Origin: Allygus modestus
Taxonomy: Eukaryota; Arthropoda; Insecta; Hemiptera; Cicadellidae
Assembly (NCBI GenBank): GCA_963675035.1
Contig: OY776114.1
Span: forward strand, 20,134,709-20,198,708
Direction of reading: 5' to 3'
DNA: 64,000 nt
The notes below the pieces were generated by a model. That model saw only the letters and a program-made list of their open reading frames with translations, did no database searches and was not told where the DNA came from. This document shows, in pieces, positions 57,301 to 64,000 of the stretch. How positions within the stretch are numbered: the stretch's first letter is position 1; the number at the start of each line of letters is the position of its first letter. The translations under genes and the position numbers were made by a program.

Positions 57301-58739
57301 GTCAGTATCTAGTGGTAGCCGGAGAGGTAGCATAACTATTTACAGATGCAGCTAACACATTTATTGAATTGGATTAAAAATTCTTTTCCCAATATTTCGG
57401 ATGGTAAAAGTTCTAGAGAAAAAATAGTAACGCACGATGGAAAGGAGAAAATTAACAATGCAACAATTTTTGTGAGGGACTATATTGTTTTATTTTAATT
57501 GTATATGACGGTTTCATCAAATCTACCTAATATTTACCTGGATTCCGTATTAGAAAAACTACTACCACTTCCCTTTTACAGGCAACATATTTTCTGCAGC
57601 TACACAATAGTAATGTGTGATTGAGGTCCAGCAGCCAATCCTCTGTAACTTGTTTAACGATTTTTTTTAAGTTGCAGTAATTGCTACTTTGCTATTATTA
57701 TAGATTATTTACATATGTATTTGATAATCCTATATTTAAGACACTAATTTTGGAATGAATGTAATTAAATAGGAAATCCGCTATACCAAATTTGGAAGTA
57801 GTAGCATGACAAATCCCAAACATATTGCAAATCAAAATGTTCGTTAGCATTCCTGTAAGTATCCAAATTTTGAAAATGTTTGAATTTCCCTCAGGGATTT
57901 GTCCCATTGACTTCCAAGTTTCAAGGTTTATCCATGGCAGCTAATGACTTTAATTTTTCAGGAGATTGTATAAACATCTAGTAAAAGTTTGTCAGTTTCT
58001 TCAGAATCAGAATGCTTTATTTACCCAAATGAACAGTACAATTATAAGGTGAATCAATATGTACAAAACTAGAATAAAATTAGACTAAAATGGCATCTTT
58101 CTAATTACAAATCATGGTCTTCATAGAAAGCAGTGCAAATGTTTCTCGCCCTCAATCAATTTTTCTGGTGTAAATGTGGTCATCAGGCCTACCTAGTTTA
58201 TGTTTTAAATGCTTTTTTACATACAATTAATCAAGTGGTTATCCACTATACCAAATGTGTGTGTATTTTCGTGATAAAACCCAATCATACTGCAAGGAAG
58301 CTTGGATAGTGCAGGCATCCCGAACACTAATAACACTACGTAATAAACACGCAAAAGAATATTTGAAAGCCCCTTTGTCAATTCGGAAAAAATTGGCAAA
58401 GTTGACAAAGAGGCCAATGGCCTTCAAATATTCTTATGTGTGTTTTATATAGCAGCTTTTACATAGCAGTTTTTTTATATGCTGCCATACTACCAGTGGA
58501 GTACCCAATCTTTCCAAGATAAGCCTGCTTGTCTTAGCCATATAATCCTGCTAACTAGGCAAAAAGCTCTATCCAAAACTAATATTGCATATCAAGATAT
58601 CCATTAGGAGTCCTGCAAGTATCAAAACTCAGAAAATATTTAAACATCAATACATGAAAGAAAACTGTGAAACACTTTCAATCTGGTCAATCGGTGTTTT
58701 CAATGTTAGAAAGTGTTTTATTCTAATGAATTTTTACAG
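57301..58739. other. FAR intron 8
   Basis: 1.44 kb, phase 2. About 57770-57880 and 58585-58660 resemble one another (ATATTGCA-ATCAA, CCTGYAAGTATC boxes), suggesting an old internal duplication. 58480-58560 is related to element H of intron 6. Confidence 0.6.
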
Positions 58740-58905
58740 GTTTTGGCTACTGGATCGGTTTGTTGCTCTGCTCTTCTACTTGCTCATCGCCTGGATAATC
58801 GTTTCCTCTTCGGACACGGTTCGCGGGATGCTTGACTCTGTGCTGGAGACCATCACAGCTGTGCCTGTCTTCCGACGATCCATCGACAAGACTCCTGCCG
58901 AGTAA
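58740..58905 (+). CDS. FAR exon 9 (completes residue 468; 469-522, stop)
   Basis: Acceptor TTTTTACAG|GTT. Encodes FWLLDRFVALLFYLLIAWII, a membrane helix typical of FAR C-termini, then a short polar tail ending KTPAE and TAA at 58903-58905. The membrane helix suggests anchoring of the enzyme. Confidence 0.95.
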
Positions 58906-60679
58906 ATTGTAAAGTCAAATATTCCGACTATTCAGATCAATAATACCAGTCAAGTTTTCTGGCCCTTACATCCGATGCCAGATTTGGGTGTTTGAGAAAT
59001 ATTCTGTGCAATAGTGTATTCTATTAAAATGTTTGCTATTAACCATCAACCATAGTTGATGCCAATTTTTTCTGGTTGATCCACTAAACGCGACTTTGAA
59101 ACGTGATCGGGAATGGTGAACTACCAACAGACAACATTCTGAAAAGCTATTTTCTTTTTTCTTAACATGTGTAAATAGATTATCCCACACATAGACCTTC
59201 CGTCACACATAGTTGACGGGCATTATCATGGATCAACAAACAAAAACTAAGATGATGAAAGCGTCAAAAGTTGTAAGACACATCTTTAAGTAGCGTGTTT
59301 GCATCAGCCACGGTTGATATCGGCCTGTCGGGTTTAGTTGACAACGGTAGAAGGCAAAGATGATGTAGAAGGCATGTCTGACATCCACTGGTATGTTGGG
59401 ACAGAATTTTTGCTCTCTCGGTAGCAAGCTTGTTGAGCATAATTACCCACAAAACCATAACTTAATTACAAATAAATAACAATATATTTTAGGATTAATC
59501 AACCAAATCCCTCTAAAACTCCAGTTAAAGAGATCAGTCAAAATATTTTATTTTATTTAGTAAGTGGCATTATTGCAAAAAAGTTATGCTACAGTAAATA
59601 TTAACTAAAGATTGTACACCTAAGAGATAAATTATTATAAATTGCATTTAGGGTTTAAACAGAACTAAATGGATGAAATAAAATAGTACTGATGTATATA
59701 AATGATATTAAATAAGTAGATAATTTTATATAGGTAATCTTTTATGATTTGAGAATGAAGGAAGGTATAAAACTAATGTCACTAGGTATGTGTATTAAAT
59801 TAACAGGTTTTGGTTGAAGGTATGTCTTTGATTGTTTCACAACCTGTTTGTACATATCTCTTAGAAGTGAAAGCACTAAGTGAAATAGATTTAATTAAAA
59901 CCTTGAAGTTTGATGACAGCAGAAATATATATTTTTTACTAGAACAGATTTCAAATGGCATATCAGTTTAGTCAGTTGTGCTACAATAATATGAATAGTG
60001 TCAAATATATTGCACTCAATCTACTTTGAAGGACAACGCACATTTAGAAAATTTGCTAGGGTCTAAACTGAAGAAGTTTAAGTACAGGAAAGGTTACTTA
60101 CTACTGTAAAATCTCTAACTTCTTAGTTATGTCTCTAGGAATTCTCTCTCATCTGATAATATAATTATCAAGTTTAGGGCCTAAAAGTCCTTGAACACAA
60201 AACTTTAGGATGTTTTATGAATCATGGAAAATATTACAATCTAAATATAAGTACAAATCTAAGACCAAAAATCTGATTAAATTAAGAGTAATGTCATCCA
60301 CAATATTTATAGTTACCAAGTGTTTGCACATATTTATTACGGTGTTTTGTATAATTTTAACGATGCATTTAATAAATAATGTTATGTATGTTTAATGAAT
60401 ATTTAGTTATAGATCATATAAGACTTCCGCTCAATCTAACTGTAAGACTTAAGCTTATCATTTTTATATGGTGCTTACTGGACTGTATTAAAAACCTTTT
60501 GTACTTAAAGTGTGCTGTTCCCTTACTTACTCCTTTAGCCCTTAACAACATATTCTGCAGTTATCACAACAGACTAGTCATGCTACAGCTGCAAGATCAG
60601 GGAATGGGCTATACACGCATTGCGTAACGCACTTAAGGGGGGGGGAGGGGGTTTGGATCAACGTTATGTAACTCACACA
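58906..60679. other. 3' flank of FAR, probably including the 3' UTR
   Basis: No coding region recognised. AATAAA-type words (for example about 59472) could be polyadenylation signals, but in AT-rich DNA they are not decisive. Poly-G runs (60638-60651) precede the next element. Confidence 0.4.
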
Positions 60680-61563
60680 TACAGTCAACTCCCGATTATC
60701 CGGGGTAATGACCAGTTGGAGGGTCACGGATAACCCAAAACCACAGTTAAAACAAAGGGATTCAATAAATTGAATATTACGAATATAATAAAGGTTTATC
60801 AACATTTTTATTTGTTATACTACAATATTGTGTTTTAATGTTATTTAAGATATATTTATGTAGATCAAATACTTTTTAAAATCATTAAATTGTGATGACA
60901 TCTACGAACAATCAAGATAATAATAGTTAATAAACCCACCAACAATGCAACAATGCATGCAATGCAATGCGTTTTATGTTGGTGTTTCCTGCAATGGTTG
61001 ATAGCAGTAAATACCATCCAAAACACCGAATGATATTTAATAGGTTAAGAATCTCTAATAACACCGCACTCTTTAAACTACACCGAACAGTATGCTAATT
61101 AATTCCACAATGGGGGAAAACCCCAATGAGGGTAAACAACGCGGGAAGGGTGATTGTTTTGAGATTTTTATATTTTTAGACGTCCGCGTCTGACCGTCCG
61201 TCACTGTGCGTGAACAGCAGTGGGAAGGGTGGTTGTTTTCAGATGTTTCTATTTTTAGACGTACGCGTCTGACCGTCCGTGCAGTGTCAAGGTCATCGCT
61301 CCCCATCACGTGCCCATGGCTCATTAGCGAAAGACAGACTCACAGATTATATTGTGGTTACTAAATTGTTTGTATAGTATTTATTCTGATAAACAAAGTA
61401 AATTAATTATGATTCTGGAGATAATTTAGCAAAATAAATTTTTACTATTGCTCTATTTATGTTTAGAAGGGGATAAATAAAAATAATAAAAATAAACCTT
61501 TCGTGACCCCGGTTAAACCGCAACCCGATTAACCCCCTCTCGGATAATCGGGAGTTGACTGTA
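60680..61563. mobile_element. Pogo/Tigger-type MITE
   Basis: The ends CAGTCAACTCCCGATTATCC (60682) and their mirror CGGATAATCGGGAGTTGACT-G (to 61561) are flanked by TA on both sides. Such CAGT-ACTC-TTATCCG ends are characteristic of pogo-group elements. 880 bp without transposase. It includes two direct copies of a ~60-bp GGGAAGGGTG to GACCGTCCG segment (61143-61200, 61222-61280). Confidence 0.85.
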
Positions 61564-62744
61564 TTAACCCTAGGAGCAGGCACATTCCCATATCTCTAAT
61601 GATACTGTTATAAATCTTTCAGAATTAAAAAAATAATCAAATTGATGTCTAAATCAAGGTTACAGTTTGTTATATAAAAATTCTTCCGTCATACTATTTT
61701 AATAACAGTTAAACTAAAAATAAATACATGATGCATTTTGAGTAAAAAGTTCTGTATTGCTTTACACCAATGTTTTGTGTTGATTAAGAGAGTAAAATCA
61801 TGAATTTATACAGCAATGCCGCCCACTTCTTTAGTTTTTTAAGTTGTTTTGTATTTGTATTAATTATAAAGAAAGTTGTTACGTTTTAGCCAAGATAGTT
61901 TATTTTGTTATTCATATTATTAATAACAGTCTTGTTTGTTAGTAACCACTTAACTTTTAAATAATTAATTAAAAAATGCTGTTAGAAGAAAGTCATTTAA
62001 ATTATTAATGATTCGTTGAAATCCATACTCTAAATTGCTAATAAAACGATTTTTAAAAGGTTTGCTGTTTTAAAGCCTACTATGATTGAGTTACGTAACA
62101 CCTGGGGGAGGGGGGGTATGGTCAAGCGCTATGGTGTGTTACATGGCGGAGGGGGGGGTCTGAAATGACAAAAAAGTGTTATGTAATATGTGTATGGCCC
62201 CGAAGTCAACTGATCTTTCAAAATCCTAACCACATTACTAGAAATTCTACCTTATAAATCTTGTGTACTTTTCTTACTAGAGGAGTTTTTAAATTTTAAT
62301 GCAAGAAATAATTATTTTTGGCCTTCTTTTTTCTCATATTACTAATATTTAAAAATCTTCCCAGATATTGATTTTTTTTTAGATTTAATTCTGGCTCAAT
62401 GTTTATATTAGCCTATATACAGAATTGAGAACATGTATTTAACATAACATATATTTACACTATTGGGTTCGCCAAATCACAATTCGCATATGACAGAAAA
62501 GAGAGTGGATGAAAATTAAATGAATTTGAATCTAAATAAAAATAACAAATAATACATAACTCATAGTTAGCGGTGGAGATTTTAACATAAAATAGCTTTT
62601 CCCAGCAGCTTGGCTTGCTCCACTGATTACAGTTTTATAGTCAAATCAAAATCACACAGCTGACTAGATTTCAATATATAAAAATGTGTTTTAACTTTAA
62701 ACTTTTATTAAATGTATGACCTTAAGAGACGGGGTTGTATCAAA
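61564..62744. other. No gene recognised
   Basis: AT-rich, with two poly-G tracts next to TACGTAACAC and GTGTTACATG (62090-62160) that may be remains of a further element. No coding signal. Confidence 0.4.
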
Positions 62745-62808
62745 AATACCCCCGTCACAGCAAACCTGCGTACTCAGCTAATTTCCAATGAATATATATA
62801 TGTCTTAA
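62745..62808 (+). mobile_element. Family A element, copy A8, cut by a TTAA insertion
   Basis: AAATACCCCCGTCACAGCAA and CAGCTAATTTCC, then ATATATATATGTCTTAA, match the 5' end of A3/A5. The copy stops at TTAA (62805-62808), where a new element begins. Confidence 0.65.
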
Positions 62809-64000
62809 CCCTAGCCGTGGCCATCCGACCAATTTGGTCGGATTTTTATATCGCCTAGAGTGGCCACCGACCAAATTGGTCAGATTTGACTGAAAATTTT
62901 GTAACGTTAAAAAACCAATAATAATAAACTCAAAAGTGATCAATACATATATCATTCGAAAGATTACATTCTGAACATTAATTTTATTACATAAATGAAC
63001 CGTGTAGCAGCTGTATAACAATGTTAAGACGATCAGAAATCGAATTAATTTTTGGCGTAACGCAATTGCTGCAGCCGACGCTCTGACAATAGCAAAACAC
63101 GATATTTTTGAAATTACCCAACTCAGATAATTTTTCTCGCAGGAATATGTGGTTGGTACCAATGCACAACTAAAGAGTAGCGTTTTATGTTGGTATTGAT
63201 TTTTAGAATGAAATATTGATTGGACAGGTTATGTGATTTTATGAAAACAGGTGTTTCTGGTTGTTTTGTGGAATGACTAATCCGACCAAATTGGTCGGAT
63301 CATAAAATCGCGTTCATATGCAGTGTATGTTATAGTTACTAGTCAAATAATATGTTATTTTGAAGAGGAATAAATGTAGAGTAATTTAGTTTTGCCGTTG
63401 GCAGCACTGTTTGCCCTTGGCTTCATCAACAAGGAAATGTTCCATTACGTAACATTTTTGCCTAATTGGCAACTGCGCAGCTGTTTAAGAAGTCTCAGTC
63501 AGTTGGTTTGGCTCGCTCCAAACTGGACTGTATTTGGTATCACTGTAAACAGCAGATTTCAGGATTTCTTCCTATGTCTGTCTCGATGTTTTGTTTATTC
63601 TGTGGTGGTGTTATTGGCATCTGAAATATGCAATGTCCAGTCCAAAATGGCTCACTATGTTATTGTTTGACCTTTGTCAGTTGTGTAAGAGTGTTTTAGT
63701 TATTTATTTAGACAAATTTACGCAAAAATGGATAGTAGTGACATTCGGGGTGCTCTTGAAGAAAGTATTAGTGACATTGATGACGATTTAGAGGGTGATA
63801 TAGGCAGTGATATTGAGGTGAACGACTTTCCTGATGATGTGTTATAGGTGTCGTAGGCTAACTGGATTATTTATCTGGTAGGCCTAGTGGTGAGTTATAT
63901 ATTTATTTGTATATTTCTATGCATTCTATGCACAACATGTTATATATTTCTATGTAGGAAATTGAATGTACTGCAACATGTTTATATTGATTTGGGAGTA
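62805..64000 (+). mobile_element. Probable piggyBac-like element, left part
   Basis: TTAA (62805-62808) is followed by CCCTAGCCGTGGCCATCCGA. TTAA plus a CCCTAG start is the classic piggyBac end. Subterminal direct repeats (CCTAG-GTGGCCA-CCGACCAA-TTGGTC at 62810 and 62854) and three palindromes centred on CCGACCAAATTGGTCGG (62823-62843, 62869-62881, 63280-63300) follow. The right end lies outside the window, so completeness is unknown. Confidence 0.6.
63728..63847 (+). CDS. Acidic N-terminal exon or fragment, possibly piggyBac transposase
   Basis: ATG at 63728 opens 39 codons (MDSSDIRGALEESISDID... to DFPDDVL) ending in TAG at 63845-63847. The peptide is very rich in Asp, Glu and Ser, like the disordered acidic N-termini of piggyBac transposases, and lies about 0.9 kb inside a probable piggyBac left end on the expected strand. 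It has no catalytic motif; those would lie beyond the window. A splice donor before the TAG, or a nonsense mutation, would explain the early stop. The other possibility is a chance frame. Confidence 0.4.
   Translation: MDSSDIRGALEESISDIDDDLEGDIGSDIEVNDFPDDVL

Larger units (their letters stand above)
40824..58905 (+). other. Fatty acyl-CoA reductase gene (nine coding exons, 522 aa)
   Basis: The enzyme reduces fatty acyl-CoA to a fatty alcohol with NADPH, feeding wax, cuticular lipid or pheromone synthesis; insect members are usually ER or peroxisome membrane proteins. Nine exons with GT-AG borders sum to 1569 nt, in frame from ATG 40824 to TAA 58903-58905, a usual length for insect FARs. Motifs: TGASGFMG (residues 20-27, nucleotide loop), GDV (88-90), HSAA (114-117), HVSTA (154-158), YTYSK (208-212, catalytic Tyr and Lys), VRPSI (231-235), GWVDNLNGP, PVDF, PVYNLT (307-312), WYP (342-344), PAYLID (366-371), a FAR C-terminal domain (about 350-450) and a membrane helix (475-490). 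Intron phases are 0,0,0,2,1,2,2,2. A spliced 5' UTR is likely because an acceptor precedes the ATG. Which of the many insect FAR paralogues it is cannot be told by eye. Confidence 0.95.

Noticed and set aside
60630..60680. Poly-G tract with GTAACGC here, and a similar tract at 62090-62160, as ends of one element
   Set aside because: The G-rich tracts suggest a TIR pair spanning the pogo MITE, but the matching sequence is too short and low-complexity to support it.

Overview
The window looks like AT-rich nuclear DNA of an arthropod, most probably an insect. It holds a multi-exon gene with GT-AG introns, insect-type LTR and non-LTR retrotransposons, mariner, hAT, pogo and piggyBac-type elements, and long microsatellites. 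I see no bacterial operon, CRISPR array or rRNA. I could not assign a species.

The only intact host gene I can support is a fatty acyl-CoA reductase (FAR) on the + strand, 40824-58905. Nine coding exons join with consistent phases into one 522-residue reading frame. It has the TGASGFMG nucleotide-binding loop, a Y208-x3-K212 catalytic pair, a FAR C-terminal domain and a C-terminal membrane helix. Its introns carry many mobile elements, and one lies about 40 bp upstream of the start-codon exon.

Layout: 1-4.3 kb, a TTAA-flanked MITE, then mostly unannotated DNA. 4.3-8.1 kb, two adjacent copies of a non-coding family (A) that I interpret as Helentron/HINE-like; a broken LINE sits in the first. 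8.1-18.7 kb, small inverted-repeat elements, a related family (C) and a 317-bp tandem duplication. 18.7-19.5 kb, a TA-flanked foldback element with two consecutive perfect hairpins. 19.9-27.9 kb, a young, nearly intact Ty3/gypsy retrotransposon with gag, pol and a broken third ORF resembling an SGNH hydrolase. 28.6-33.0 kb, two more non-coding elements (families B and A). 34.1-36.8 kb, a mariner/Tc1-like element with a broken transposase and unusual long TIRs. 39.0-40.8 kb, a nested stack of family A, TTAA MITE and family C, ending at the FAR gene. 40.8-58.9 kb, FAR with TE-filled introns. 60.7-61.6 kb, a pogo-like MITE. 62.8-64.0 kb, the left end of a probable piggyBac-like element running off the window.

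The observations most worth a second look are: the SGNH-like third ORF in the gypsy element; the two gypsy LTRs, which match over about 1.42 kb but differ at the U5 end; the shared subterminal repeats and hairpins linking families A and C, with a paralogous empty site showing a T-T insertion; and the twin hairpins with identical TAAT loops.
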